Source: Anisus vortex
Taxonomy: Eukaryota > Mollusca > Gastropoda > Planorbidae
Length of the DNA: 64,000 bases
Assembly: GCA_949126835.1 (NCBI GenBank)
Contig: OX421509.1
Coordinates: forward strand, 6,622,411-6,686,410
Reading direction: 5' to 3'
The notes under the pieces are model-generated. The model worked only from the letters and a program-made list of their open reading frames with translations, was not told where the DNA came from and searched no databases. Shown piece after piece: positions 1 through 11,666 of this stretch. The translations under genes and the position numbers were made by a program. How positions within the stretch are numbered: the stretch's first letter is position 1; every line of letters starts with the position of its first letter.

Positions 1-152
1 GCTGCCATTTAATTGTCTACTAGACATAGTAAACAAACAACAAGTGATTTTTGTTACGTGATTGCAAACGCCCTATAGACAAAATAGAATCAATATTTCT
101 CGCCTTTTAACACATTCCTTTAACATCGGCATTGGCATATTTACCTCTAACT

Positions 153-158
153 ATAAAG
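153..158 (+). promoter_or_regulatory. Candidate TATA box of gene A
   Basis: TATAAA lies about 60 nt before the first start codon of gene A. The same block precedes gene C (49465-49470); gene B has TATTAA in the equivalent place (about 39318-39323, minus strand). Conservation among the three paralogues supports a promoter role. A CAG just before the start codon (position 206) could instead be a splice acceptor after an unseen non-coding exon, so the transcription start is not certain. Confidence 0.4.
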
Positions 159-215
159 ACATTTTTAAGACGTCAATTTCTCTCCATAATCTTTTTTGCT
201 ATCACAGCTTCAAGA

Positions 216-282
216 ATGTCTGAAATGTTCAACACCAAGAATGTTTTAAACTATTTCTTTTGGAGTATGTTCCTTTGTCTGG
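216..282 (+). CDS. Gene A exon 1 (signal peptide)
   Basis: Start ATG at 216, second in-frame ATG at 225. The donor GTAAGT begins at 283 after one base of a split codon (phase 1). An upstream in-frame ATG at 132 exists but the sequence between is not matched as coding in genes B and C. Confidence 0.8.
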
Positions 283-3200
283 GTAAGTATAATATTAATT
301 TCAAATATCAAGATAAAAAAATATATAATGTGAATTAATTCGCTTTTATGTACAATTTTGTGTGTGTTTTGCAAGACTTAAAAAGGCCTGGATTAACTAT
401 TATGCACACAAGACACGAGCCTAGGGCACCAAGCATTTTTTTTTTTGGGGGGGGGCACCACAAGGCCTCAAGAAAAATGTGTATATTGTAAAAGCTAAGA
501 GCAGAAAATTAACTAATTATTTAGTTTCAGTTAAGCAACAGGTGGAACAGGATTTTACTGACACCATCAATCCTCTTTATTAGTCTACTATAGGCAGAGG
601 CGTATTTAGGCATGTTTCACATGTTCCTATGGAACAGGTGCCCCCACACAAAAGGGGCCCACACGCATTCAAAAATAAAAATGTTAGTCTTTTCTTTCGC
701 CAATTAGAACAGTGCTGTTGTAGAATCGCACAATGAACAAATACTGTGCATGGGAAATCACATTTGATTGTTAAGTGACACTGGCAGGGTTGAGTCCACG
801 AGGGGGCCCCCACATAAATTTAGCCCTTTGGAACAGGGCCCCCACAATCCTAAATACGGCCCTCACTATAGGCTGTTCTGCAAATCCAGATACTGCATTA
901 GTGCTTGAAAATGAAATTTGTTGAGACACATTTCAGTCTGCTGAAGATGATGATAAAGATGAATATGATAAAGTTGAAGATAATAAAATAAATCAAGCAG
1001 TAGATCCAAGGACTGTGGATTGACGTCTAGGCTGATGTTTTAGTTTACTGGGTTGACTGTGGGCCCACTAACTCAGTCATTTAGGTTCATTTGATTAATC
1101 TTGCCGTATTTATACTGGAGAAAAAATATCACGATATTGTTATCAAAAACTCTTCTATGGCACAATAGAAAATGGTGAGCAGTACAGGAGAGAATGGTTA
1201 TTGTATTCACCATCCACGGGATCCGTGTACTGCTTTGTTTGTAAACTTTTTGAGTCTAATGGTTCCACAAGTTTGGCTGATAAAAATGGGTTTAGTGACT
1301 GGAAAAATAACATTAAAGTTGATAATCATGAACAAAGTCTACTCATAAAGACTGCATGTTATATACATAGCTCGTCGACTACAAAGGCTAGAAGAGCAAA
1401 TAAAGGAAGAGTACAGTTACTGAGAACATGTTTTGAGGCAGTAGCGGTTATTTTTACTCTAGCTGAGCTTGGTCTGGCTTTTAGAGGGACAAATGAAAAA
1501 TTTGGATCTTTACAAAATTGAAATTATCTAGGGTTGCTGGAGTTGGTCAGTCAGTTTGATCCATTTTTAGCATCACACATTACGAAATATGGAAATTCTG
1601 GAAATGGAAATCCTTCTTATTTATCCAAAACTATATGTGAAGAACTGATTGAAATAATGTCCCAAAAAGTCCATGAAGTAATTATAGATGAAGTAAAGGC
1701 ATCCGGCTATTTCAGCTTGTCGGTAGACTCAACACCCAATATTTCACATATAGATCAGTTAAGAGTTGTTCTTCGATATGTGGTAGACGGATAGCCCATT
1801 GAGCGCTTTTTTACTTTCTTGCAAAGTCACACCGGTGAAGGTATGGAGGAAGTGTAGCAGTACTTACGTGAAGTTTGCAATATTGATTTTGCGAAATGCA
1901 GATGTCAGTCATACGATAATGCAGCTAATATGTCTGTGTGCTACAAAGACATGAAAAAAAAATTCTAGAGGAAAATGAGTTTCCTTTATACATACCCTGT
2001 GCTTCCCATTCACTAAATCTGGTAGGCAGAAGTGCCGTTGACTCTTGTTTAGAGGCAGTAAACTTCCTCCATGCAGTGCAACTGATCTATACTTTTTCTC
2101 AACCAACAGATGGAAGATTCTGAAAGGATGCCTTGTGAATGAAACGCTGGTAAAATCTCTTTCTAATACCAGATGTGAAGCACATGCTTTTGCAACTGAA
2201 GCTATTCTAAAGTTTCATCCACAGATTATAGTAGCGTTAGAATGTTTACAAGAAGACCAGTCACAGAAGGGAGACCCCAGAAGAGAAGCAGAAAACATTG
2301 AAAAGAAGATGCAAGAATTAGAATTTGCTCTCATGCTTGTCTTTGGGGAAGAAGTGTTACCACATTTTCACAGGGTCAGTCAGGCTCTACAAAATGAGCA
2401 CGTGAACTTAAAAACGTTAGCTGATTTATATTCTTCACTTGCAGATCACTTGCGAGAGTGTAGGAATGAATTTGAAAGATTTGAAGAAGGTGCAAAAGAA
2501 ATAACACAAGGTGTGGATTATAAGTCAACGAAAGTCAACAGTAAACAAAAGACAGTGGTCATTGATGGTGATGCTCTGAGGTATCTTTGAATGCCAGAGA
2601 CAAATTTCGTATATCTGCATTCTACGCCATTGTTGACAAACTTGAGACAGAGATAAGTAGACGAGGACAGTTATACAATGATATAGCAGTTGGATTTTCC
2701 TGTTTAGTCGATGTGTCACAATCATCTCAGTGTTGTGAAGGACTAATTAATGCTTATCCTAACGATCTGAACAATAATTTATATACTGAACTACAACATT
2801 CCCACTCATATATTCGCCACATGTTTGGTGCATCGAAATCTGAAAACAACACGTTCAGTCGTGCAGAATTATGCAACCCAATAACAACCTGTTGCAAAGT
2901 TCAGATAAACATAGAGACAAAAGCACTTTCCTTTTGCCTATCCTTTATGCGAGAGCAAATGCATTTAAGTAGCCTACTATTTCTTCCCGAGTGGCATTCG
3001 GGTATGGAATGCCTAAACTAACCAGGAAAACCAGTAAATTAACATCATTTAAAACATTAATAAGAATGCAAGACTAGACTCGGACCACAGATGAGCGTAG
3101 GACACAATTATCTTCTTTATAGAAGGAGCGTCTGTAATGTATAAGATAATAGTTAGAGACAACATCGAGTGTGCTTTTCCAAATGTAGAAATTGACTTGC

Positions 3201-6200
3201 GCATATTTTTAACATTAATGGCTACAAACTGTTCAACTGAGCGCTCTTTTTCTATGTTGAAACGTACAAAAAATCCAAGTAGATCAACAATAAAACAAAA
3301 AAGGCTTGATTCCTTTTCTCTGCTGACAGGACCTGCTCTAGGGTTTTTGACGCACTAGGCGAAAACTAATTCTGCGCTCTCATTAAAGTGTCTTCGGCGG
3401 GAAGAAACTGAGTAGGCTTAGTGTTATACTTTCCTATTTACTAAGACAACTTAAATAAAATACCCTTTGCCTTTCACTACCCAGATCTAGTAATTCGTCT
3501 GCTTATGCTAGTACTAAACTTTAATTTAGTTTATATTTTTACATCCCTGAATAAAAATAAAACCAATCCTCAATTATGCGCCTCCCCCCCCCACCTAATT
3601 TTGCGCTCTAGGCGGCCGCCTAGGTTGCCTATATGCATACGCCGGCACTGTCTGCTGATGATTGAGGCAGACTTGTTGCGCAAAATTAACTTTGATTTTG
3701 TCCTCAAAATTTTGCCAGATCTTAATCTCGAAAAAAGAACTTTAAAATGTAAATGTGTGCTCTCTCTGATTATCTTATCTATTTAAAAGTTACAGTATTT
3801 TTGTGTATTATTATTACAAAATTAATTGACTATTAATGTTAATACAGAAATACCTTATAATAGGTTTTATATGTGTGATAGTAGTACAAAAATATGTGTT
3901 AGGTTTTTCTTTGTAAATTTTTTTGCATAATATTGAACATACCAGCGGTCAGTGGAGGATCGGGGACCCGGGGCAGAATATGGGCACCCATGTGGGTTTG
4001 TGCCTAGGACACGAAGATGGCTTAATCCGGCCCTGGACTTCAGCCAGCCTTGTATTTGTCTAGAACTTACCTGTTGCTAGTTACCGACATCCATGCAATG
4101 TTCCTAGAATATGCTTTTACAAGCGGTTTTTAAAAAAGTCTTTTTCGTATTCTGCCACTCGCTAATTTGAAGTATATAATGTAGTTAGAGATATTGCCCA
4201 CTGCTTTGGTTTTCCAACCAACGTAATCCTCGTTGTCCACATTATTATCGTCCTGTATAGTTCGTATCAATATAAATTGGTATGATATTTAAGAATTTTC
4301 TTTATAGTGACACCTAAAAATGCATTTAAAGATTCGGTTACTGGAACTTAAAAAGATGAAGTAGGACTAGATTAAGTAGTAAGAAAAAACATATGGAAAC
4401 AGTTTGAAGTCGGATGATCAGATAAAGATAATGCAATACGCTATTATTTTTAAAAATTAAAAGTAGCCTACAACATTCTCCAAGAAACATTGCGGAGCAT
4501 AACTTAAAAAAAAAACAGGTTTTAGCCGCATTAATATAAACAGAATGCAATGTGAATTTGGAAAACCCGATAAGGCCCCGCGTTCAATATAGTAATCCTA
4601 GATGAAAGGCAATGGCCATTTGTTGCGTATTGCTTTATGTATTTACATAGTTGGATAATTTTAATTTATTTATAAAAATCAACACATTCATGATTATACG
4701 TTATAAAATAAAACTAACTTTTGGGTCCGTTTCCAATTAAATTTTTTATGTATTTAACCCTTGTCACGTTACGTTAAGCGGCCTAGGAATCTATCAAGGT
4801 CAAATATATATGTATACAAGCTAAATTACACGGCGTTGCTCGGGGAAAAATAAATAGGCCTGTATATGCTACAGAGAAGCATTTCATAAAATACAATGAA
4901 CAAAAAGATATAGGCTAGACGTATATTATTTAAAAGATATAATTATTTACTGAAAACATTTATGAAAGTAATTTAAAATAAATATTATCAATCATATGTA
5001 TAAATAAAGTCACGGTAATTATAAAATATATATTGATATATTTAACATTAATTGACTTTTGTGCATTCCTTTAAACTTATTTTTATTAGATCTTAATTAA
5101 AGTTAAATTCTAAATGGGTATACACTTTATTTTAAACTGTTACAGCTCAAGCAGAAGTTTCTTCATCTGTATTCTATAAAGTAAATGAACCCAACAAAGT
5201 CACTCTCAATACTCGAACATCTGACAAAGCAAACAGTCTCCCGGAATGTGCCCTCAAGTGTCTCAGTCAAAACTGTATCTGTTATTCATTCAACAAACAG
5301 CTACAGCGATGTGACATGGGTTAGTAACAATCAATGGTGTTTTTTTATTAAATTTTTCAAGCATCATCAAAAGTGATATTGACGAAAGTCTCAAATGAAG
5401 TCACACTTCCGATATAGATCGCAGAATTTACTTGCAACTGCATCTTTTTTTATATTCACATTTCAACTCTCTAAGTCTAAGAACATAATTTAGGCTCTTA
5501 AAGATCATTTTTCGTTAGTTCTTGTCCCAGTTAAGGAAAATCTATTAAGATGAATGCTTAACATGTTGTAAAGATAATTTGGTGGTAAGCTTAATCACCT
5601 ACTTGGGGTCCAAGATTTCGAGCTCATTGTCCTTAGAGAATGAATTAAATAGCAGAATCGGCAAGGCAGCAGCCACAATGGCTAAACTTAGTAAACTGGT
5701 TTGGGAAAACACCAAGCTGACAGAAAGGACCAAACTGTGTGTCTACCAGGCCTGCGTCATCAGCACGCTGCTTTATGGAAGTGAATCATGGACAACCTAT
5801 GCGTCCCATGAGCGCAAGCTAAATAGCTTCCACCTAAGGTGTCAGCGTCACGTCCTTGGCATTAAATGGCAGGACAAAGTCTCAATAGTGAGGCACTGAC
5901 GCGCGCCAGTGCCCAAAGCATGTTCGCAGTCCTTAGTGAAAGACGCCTAAGATGGCTAGGACATGTAAGAAGAATGAGTCCAGGCAGAATCCCTAAGGAC
6001 ATCCTATATGGAGAATTGGCATGTGGGAAGAGGAAAACAGGTCGCCCACGCCTCCGCTATAATAATGTCTGCATGAAGGACATGAGAGCAGCCAGAATAA
6101 GTACAAGTGACTGGGAGGAAAAGGCAGAGAATTGGTCCACCTGGCGCACTGCTGTCAGGGAAAGGGTTAAAATGGCAAAGGAAAATAGAATGGAGGAGAG

Positions 6201-9200
6201 CATAAAAAAAGCGCAGAAAATAGGATCCACGGAACATGTGTGCAAAGGCTGTAAAAAAGACTGTCACTCAAGGATAGGCCTGCTCAGCCACACGAGGAAG
6301 TGCAACTTCGAATCACGCTGATGAACCATCGTCCCGCGAGAAAGAAGGATGCCATTGATTGAAGCTTAATTTCTTAATACAATTATGTTTCAATTGTTTT
6401 TGACTGGACAAGCTTGAAAAGTCATGTATAACTTGTTTTACTGTATGATAAAACATTGGTATAACAGAATGCCATTTCAGAATTTTCTAGTTAAAATCCA
6501 TGTTTAAGCTTCAAGGTGTGAGTCCAAGATCCACCAGCTCTGTTCGGTGCTTGACAAAAGATTAAGGAAAGTAAAAGAGTATGGCCTTTGCGCACATCCC
6601 TTTAATATTCCCTGGCGAGTGCAATAGATGAATGCTACATAATGTCTCATATTGAAAGATGTTTCGAAGAGTATACATTTTATTGGTGTTGTTGTTTGCA
6701 GCGACTAAGTTCTAGTACAGATAAAGGCTTTGCGACATAAATATGTATTGACTCCATTTCAATTTAGTTTCAAATATGCACACAAAACAGCCATTGCTGA
6801 AAACAGTCAAACGTTTTGAAGAGTCTACAAAAAAATTATACTGGATAGTCGTTCAATTTTTAAGCTTAAAATGATGTCAAATCAAAAAAAAATATACATA
6901 TCGTATGTTATGATGTAAAATGTATAAAATGCATGATACAGTTAGGTTGAACGAAAGTAAATTTTTTCGAAGAACTTACAACTGTACACGTGCTTTTATT
7001 ATATTTACTTTTTTATAACAAATTTTATTACATCCGTCCTCAGGAGACGGTAGTGAAATCTCATTTTCCTCTCCCCCCCCCCTCCTTTCGCCTTTCTTCT
7101 GGCTCGCTTATTTTTTGCTCTTTTCTGTGAGGGTGACTACATACAGGACTTACAAAACTAACACATTCCTTTCTCTTAAAACGAGAAACGGCCCCAATGT
7201 GTGCATTCTGCAATGTTAACTTAACAGTTTTTCACATTTTGTTGGAACGCAATATATTTAGAGAAATTTGACGTTAATACTACTACTGTAGAACTCTTCA
7301 TAAACTTTTCAGCGAAATAACAACCTAAATATATTAAAAACTATATCAAAGACATCCAACTGTACTACAGAATTTAAGATATATGATAGGCCGGAAATAA
7401 AATAATTCAAAGTCAGCAAGGCCCTAATATGGATTATGACCGATATGAGCCGGAATCATGTCTCTTTTCCGAACGTCTTTAAACCGCTGGCAGGGGCGGC
7501 CTCTTTTTCTTGTTCCAACTTCCAGCTCTCCATACGTTGGTATACGTTCCTAGTTCCTGGCCCATACTGTGGACATGACCTATCCATCACAGGCGCCTCT
7601 CGCTCACAATAATATTTGAGCTATTGAGTTGCTTTATATTTGCTTAGCGTAGATAATGCAAATTACATATATTATTACACAATAATTTGTATGTTAATAA
7701 ATAGTATTGTATTATTGTTTGAGTAAATTGCAGACCTGTTTTCACTATAGACCAATGACGAAGTAGTAATTTGTACATTTTGATAACGCTGTAGGAAATT
7801 GTAAAGCATCCAATACAAGCACTGGAACAACTGACGATCTTTATTTTACATGTAATACAAAAGCTGGATTTAGACTTCTAACCAGTGGTTCGGTTACAGC
7901 ATGTGTGTGGGAGTCTACCAACCAAGTTAACTACACTACTGCTAGAGATGACTGTCGAGGTTTGTCGTATACATTTTTAATAGATAATATGGTAAGACAA
8001 TAATCGTTTTTTAACATCATTGATGATGCCCCTTTTATTTCTACTTACTATGCAAATTCTATACCGGTACGTGACTCTTTGGCGCTTCCGTTTTGTCGCG
8101 ACCGTTTTGGCGCCGGCCGCTTTGATGCGGCAGTTTTGGCGTCGACCGTTTTGGCGTCGGCCGTTTTGGCGCCGGCCGTTTTGGCGCGATGAAATAATTG
8201 AGGAAAAGAAAAAAAAAATTATAATAAATGAAACTAATAATAAATAATATAATTTAAAACGATATATTTTAATGCATATAGAGGACCATTAGGCATTTAA
8301 AACTTAAAAAAAAAATAGGCATAAAGGCTCAGGGCCTATGTATCTATTTATCGGCATAAAATGCTTATCTATCTATTTATATATCTGTCGTCTTTATTGG
8401 GAAGTTGTTTTTTTTTTGGTACACACCTAGAAGGTTAGGCCTGTTTGCAGGAATTACGCGTGCTAGTTTTTCAATAAAAATGTAATAACTACACATGTTC
8501 CTGAAGTAACTCCGTGGCCACACCTTTCCAATAATTTGTATGTTGTAAAATAGTTGGGAGTGATTAGAACCAGGGTCAATCATAGATAAGATGGTCAGTG
8601 AATTAAAATTGTTGTAAAATAGTTGGGAGTGATTAGAACCAGGGTCAATCATAGACAAGATGGTTAGAGAATTAATGATAACAATGGATGTTTTAGAATA
8701 CTGGGTGGGTAATAAAAAGACAAAATAGAAACTTTTATGATTTGGAATTGTCAATGAGGATTGGTCATCGCGTCCAGTCAACAACGTGCGTACGAATCGG
8801 AGATAATTATTTGGTTGGCCTTATCCACAGTGGAAGCGTCTATGTGGGACGTCAAAATGGAAATTTAACAAGACATCGCTCATTATTTCCTCCTCCAATG
8901 TGGTCAGTGTATGAGAGGACGTTAAATGGCCATGATCGCACCAACAATTATGTTGAAGCAGCCCATCGAAGGTTACAGGCTGAATTCGGGATGGATCAGC
9001 CACTTATTTGGAAATGTATAGATTGGATTCTTGTGGTTCAGAAAGGCAGTTACTTAGTATATGAACAATTCGTTTGTGGAGACCAACCACCCGTAAAAAG
9101 CAAAAAGTATGTGGACACTGATAACAGAATCAGTAAGATCGTTCAAACTTATAGAAGCAGAAATGTGATAGAATACTTGAAAGGACTAGCCAATTTTTTT

Positions 9201-11640
9201 TTTAATGGAGCCTTAAAAGCATTCAGGATATTGTTTTAACGCTTATTTTTCTTTTTAATTTTGTACATTAAAATTTATATTACTGATAGTGTGCTAGAAA
9301 TGCCTTTATGCATTAAAATACAGTGTTATAGACTGTCATTATTTTCTTTTTCAATCGAAAAGTTTATTAAAAAAAAATTATTACAATTTAATATTAGTTC
9401 CATTTATTAAAAAAATATTGTTTTCCTCAAATGAAGTTATTAATTAATTAAGTTACTTTTATTAAATGATGTCATGTGTTTTTATCATAGATACACAATA
9501 CACATGGACCGATTGCTTTAGTATTTCTGCTATATGATGACTCGAAAGACTGCTTTTCGGAATTCCCGATTCGTATAATACTTTGCACTACCGTTTTATT
9601 GAATCGCTATGATTTTCTCAATGAAAAATTAAAATCGAATGTTCTATATAGCGGAAACATTTAAGAAACAAGGAGGATCGTAAAATTAATTTAAGACAGC
9701 TTATTGGTTGCGCACGGAAAAAAAATTACATATAAGCTCTAAAAATAGACCAAGCGGTCTATCTTCTCATAGTTTTATGTTTTTTATTCCATCGCGCCAA
9801 AATGACCGTCGCGCCAAAATAATCGCGCCAAAACGTCCTGCTTCGTTCTATACTATGTGTAGAAATATTTTGAATGTGTTAATTTCACTATTCATTAGCG
9901 TTACTTGGTTCAATTGCACTTGCGCCTGGTAGGAATTTTCGTTTTGATTTATTAGTTGGCTAAAATTAAGAAAGTGTCAGTTTAGTGCATATCGAAAAAA
10001 TCGCCCCTTGGGGTAGCAGCAAATCGTACCCCCCTACCACTCTACTTACGCTACTATGGCTATTGTCCTTTTAGTGTATTTAATATGCATCTGAATGGCT
10101 TTTTTAACCATGCTTTTAAAAACATGTGCTGTGTTTCTTGATATATATATATATACATATAAAGAGGCCAAATGTCCACATTACGATTTTTTTTAAAATT
10201 ATTTTTCTAAATACTTTAATTTGTTTTTAATTATTATAATAGCCTAACATCATCAATAACGATTTATGCAGATTTTTATGATTATGTTTAAGTTTTAAAC
10301 AAAAACAAAAAATAAGAATTGCGCATTTTTTGCGTTATGACTAACTAAATAATGATATTTTCAATACAAATCTTTATATATAATATATATAATTTATAAC
10401 ATATATATAATATGCAAAATTTTAGCCAAAGACGCTTACCTTTATACAGCGAAGACTCTTGGAAAATTTAACCTGCTACAAAACATCACCGGGAAATTAT
10501 TTTGGGTTTGCTTGAATGATATGGAAGTGGAAGGCGAATTCAGGTGGGAGGATGACAACACCATTTGTGATGCTACCTTAGCGAGTCAGATCTTTGGCAC
10601 AGGTAAACACCTATTTACTTTTTTATTTGTATTATCTGCCCAGTGTCTTGTGATGTAAACACTTACCCTAGAATTTGAGGTTTATGTGGGCGTATTTGAA
10701 AGACTAGACGATCGAGATTTGTAGGAGAGTCATAGTAGACATTGCTATTGGTAAGTAGTAGTAGTTCTGGTAATGATGTTGTTCAGAATTTATCCATAAG
10801 TCCTTTAGAGCAGCTTGGTAATTGTATGGCCAACACTGTGTCCACAATCCGTCATTAGTTTGCTACAACTAATCTCAGGTACCCATTATAGCAGGATAGA
10901 CCAAAGGACACACACTCCATGAGAGCGAATCCTTACCTTCACCAGAATTCAATCTTTCGGACTTTCGTTATGTCATTCGAACGCCAACGACTATAGTCCA
11001 GCCCCAACCCCATACTTTTCCCGTTGCTGCTTGTGTGAACGTATCAATTAAGCTTTTTTAGAGGATAGCTATTGAATTATTTTTTCCTATATTCGAGTAC
11101 ATCGTTTGCAAAACTACGCAGAGCTCAGTGACGCTTGGCTAATGTTGCACAAAATATTATTGTGGACTAAAGCGCTCTGAGCTCGCTATGTGTCAGGCAG
11201 CTATTTTAAGTTTAAAGGTAAGCGCCATTTAATGACAATCATTACATTTCTAAAATGAAATAAATACATTGCTATTCACTTCATACATTTATCACATTGG
11301 GGTTTCCATTTTCTAAGCAGGTGCCCCAGTATAAGCGAAATTATTGTTCCAATTATTATAAATTATTAGAAGAATGTATACTTATAAATGTATGTAAACT
11401 TTTTCAAGGTCTACAAATTATCTATATTACCATACTGTTTTTTTTTCTAAAACATTTTTTTATTTTTATCTCAAAGGCTAGTATTGACATATTTTTTAAA
11501 TATCTATTACAGGAGAACCGAATGGTTATAGAACTGAAAACTGTGCTCTTTATGGTGTTTTAAAAGACATGCTAATTGATTCCGTGTGCGGTACACTTCG
11601 CTACTACATCTGTGAACAACCTTTCCTTATCTCAACTTGA
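216..11640 (+). CDS. Gene A: secreted PAN/apple plus C-type-lectin-like protein, intact, 5 exons
   Basis: Exons are 216-282, 5146-5319, 7795-7959, 10426-10602 and 11513-11640, giving 236 residues. Exon 1 encodes a hydrophobic signal peptide (core YFFWSMFLCL) with cleavage probably near AQAEV. Exon 2 is a Cys-rich PAN/apple-like module (ECALKCLSQNCICYSF). Exons 3-5 form a CTLD: ACVW and DDC cysteines, FWVCLND in place of the usual WIGL-type motif, FRWEDD, GEPN, ENC and the closing YYICEQ. All introns are phase 1 with GT-AG ends. The EPN motif is typical of mannose-type Ca2+ sites, but the usual WND is LID here, so Ca2+-dependent sugar binding is doubtful. The start could also be the second Met at 225, the only one kept in gene B. 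Family knowledge suggests a secreted recognition or mucus protein; the ligand is unknown. Introns 1-3 carry hAT, LINE and MULE insertions. Confidence 0.85.
595..864. mobile_element. 270-bp hAT-type MITE nested in the hAT element
   Basis: It is flanked by perfect 8-bp duplications ACTATAGG (587-594 and 865-872). Termini are CAGAGGCGTATTTAGG and the inverse CCTAAATACGGCCCTC. Size, TIR and TSD length fit a non-autonomous hAT. Confidence 0.75.
2880..3145 (+). mobile_element. LINE 3' end inserted in the hAT transposase
   Basis: This stretch matches 14470-14725 closely (same cttcccgagtgg, tcggaccac and agaaggagcgtctgtaatg blocks) and ends in a GATAA-type tail. It is a 5'-truncated copy of the same non-LTR family. 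Confidence 0.7.
3327..3650. mobile_element. 324-bp hAT-type MITE in the transposase C-terminus
   Basis: Perfect 8-bp duplications TCTGCTGA at 3319-3326 and 3651-3658 flank an element beginning CAGGACCTGC and ending GCCGGCACTG. Removing it rejoins the transposase frame from SLL to IEADLLRK. Confidence 0.75.
4044..5145. other. Intron 1 sequence shared by all three paralogues
   Basis: No gene is seen here. It is homologous to 49660-50867 (gene C) and, inverted, to parts of 32758-38283 (gene B). It contains a CGGCGTTGCTCGGG hairpin-like motif near 4831, repeated near 50449 and inverted near 37624. Confidence 0.6.
5146..5319 (+). CDS. Gene A exon 2 (PAN/apple-like module)
   Basis: 174 nt between a TTACAG acceptor and a GTTAGT donor, phase 1 at both ends. 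It carries five cysteines (PECALKC, NCIC, RCDMG) in PAN-like spacing and is closely matched by exons at 32584-32757 (minus) and 50868-51041. Confidence 0.85.
5596..6361 (+). mobile_element. 5'-truncated LINE in intron 2 of gene A
   Basis: It encodes the post-catalytic part of a non-LTR reverse transcriptase: YLGSKISS, LLYGSESWTTYA, RLRWLGHVRRM, TGRPRLRY and a terminal zinc knuckle-like CKGCKKDCHSRIGLLSH. The frame breaks near 5895. It is flanked by AAGCTTAAT at 5587-5595 and 6362-6370, and gene C (near 51310) has the empty site. It is therefore a recent, gene-A-specific insertion. Confidence 0.8.
7030..7420 (+). pseudogene. LINE C-terminal fragment (CxxC...H tail)
   Basis: Around 7180-7270 the frame reads LLKRETAPMCAFC and LTVFHILLE, the Cys/His tail common at the end of Jockey-like LINE ORFs. 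The paralogous stretch in gene B is 26540-26858 (minus). No intact frame remains. Confidence 0.6.
7425..7620 (-). pseudogene. LINE 3' fragment shared by all three intron 2 copies
   Basis: The minus strand resembles the RWxGHV...PERIP...GRP region of a LINE. Matching pieces lie at 51953-52320 (minus, gene C) and 26410-26530 (plus, gene B), always antisense to the host gene, so the insertion predates the duplications. Confidence 0.6.
7795..7959 (+). CDS. Gene A exon 3 (linker and start of CTLD)
   Basis: 165 nt, phase 1 at both ends. It begins GNCKASN, and its second half (TSGSVTACVW to ARDDC) gives the first CTLD cysteines. The donor is GTTTGT, as in the other two copies. Confidence 0.85.
8542..8679. 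repeat. Two-copy direct repeat, period 69 bp
   Basis: A block starting gttgtaaaatagttggg occurs twice in tandem inside the MULE; the gene C copy (near 55146) has it once. It is a local duplication private to A. Confidence 0.7.
8742..9239 (+). pseudogene. MULE transposase C-terminal fragment
   Basis: 165 open codons contain the MULE hallmark W.VYER..NGHDRTNNYVEAAH followed by W-[KR]-x-ID and VVQKG. Upstream catalytic and zinc-finger parts are absent, so it is a remnant. A frameshifted version lies at 55300-55740. Confidence 0.75.
9854..10425. other. Intron 3 sequence, no gene seen
   Basis: Ancestral intron, homologous (inverted) to 25560-25960 in gene B and in part to 55770-56130 in gene C. 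It contains short (TA)n tracts near 10141 and 10380. Confidence 0.6.
10426..10602 (+). CDS. Gene A exon 4 (CTLD core)
   Basis: 177 nt, phase 1 at both ends, acceptor TTTTAG, donor GTAAAC. It encodes AKDAYLYTAK, FWVCLND and FRWEDDN. Gly of the family motif FWVGL is Cys here, unlike genes B and C. Confidence 0.85.
10795..11020 (-). mobile_element. tRNA-derived SINE-like repeat, intron 4 of gene A
   Basis: Read on the minus strand it has a tRNA box-B-like element followed by a conserved body (tctcaggtacccattatagc on plus). Orthologous copies are in intron 4 of gene B (23030-23270) and gene C (56520-56745). It predates all three copies. Confidence 0.55.
11513..11640 (+). CDS. Gene A exon 5 (CTLD end and stop)
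   Basis: Begins GEPNGYRTENC and ends YYICEQPFLIST then TGA. It is clearly more diverged from exons 5 of B and C than those are from each other (both end in MDFL). Confidence 0.85.
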
Positions 11641-11651
11641 TCAGCGAAATT

Positions 11652-11666
11652 AATAAATAAAATAAA
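11652..11666 (+). terminator. Poly(A) signals of gene A
   Basis: AATAAA occurs at 11652 and again at 11661, starting 12 nt after the stop codon. Their position fits 3' end processing of gene A. Confidence 0.5.

Larger units (their letters stand above)
890..3790 (+). pseudogene. hAT transposase (ZMYM1/TTF-zinc-finger type), broken
   Basis: In order it shows a TTF-type zinc finger (WLLYSPSTGSVYCFVCKLF, GFSDWKN), the first catalytic Asp (SLSVDSTPNISHIDQL), the second Asp region (CRCQSYDNAANMS), a CASHSLNLVG block, and the C-terminal dimerisation region (FPNVEIDLRIFLTL, STERSFSMLKR, IEADLLRKINFDF). Stops at 1519, 1792 and 1856, plus several frameshifts, break it. A LINE 3' fragment (2880-3145) and a 324-bp MITE (3327-3650) interrupt the C-terminal part; the reading frame resumes on both sides of the MITE. 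It cannot be active. Confidence 0.85.
383..4035 (+). mobile_element. hAT transposon, degenerate, in intron 1 of gene A
   Basis: The right end reads as the inverse of a CAGGGCCGGATTAAGCC-type hAT terminus; the left end (aaggcctggattaa) is a decayed match. Flanks are GACTTAAA (375-382) and GACTTCAG (4036-4043), an 8-bp duplication with 6 of 8 identities. Genes B (near 39090) and C (near 49640) show the uninterrupted site, with a single GAC(T/C)TCAG. The element carries a broken transposase and three further insertions. Confidence 0.8.
8065..9845. mobile_element. MULE (Mutator-like) element in intron 3 of gene A
   Basis: TSD TTCTATAC is present at 8057-8064 and 9846-9853, and gene B (near 25960) has one copy with no insert. 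Ends share GACG/TTTTGGCGC and carry arrays of GTTTTGGCGC at the left and GCGCCAAAAC at the right. It carries a MULE transposase fragment. Gene C keeps the left half of the same insertion. Confidence 0.8.

Noticed and set aside
132..338. Longer N-terminus of gene A from the ATG at 132
   Set aside because: The added residues cross the TATA block and putative acceptor and are not kept in genes B and C.
5185..5376. Alternative frame through gene A exon 2
   Set aside because: It overlaps the well-supported exon in another frame and runs across the donor site.
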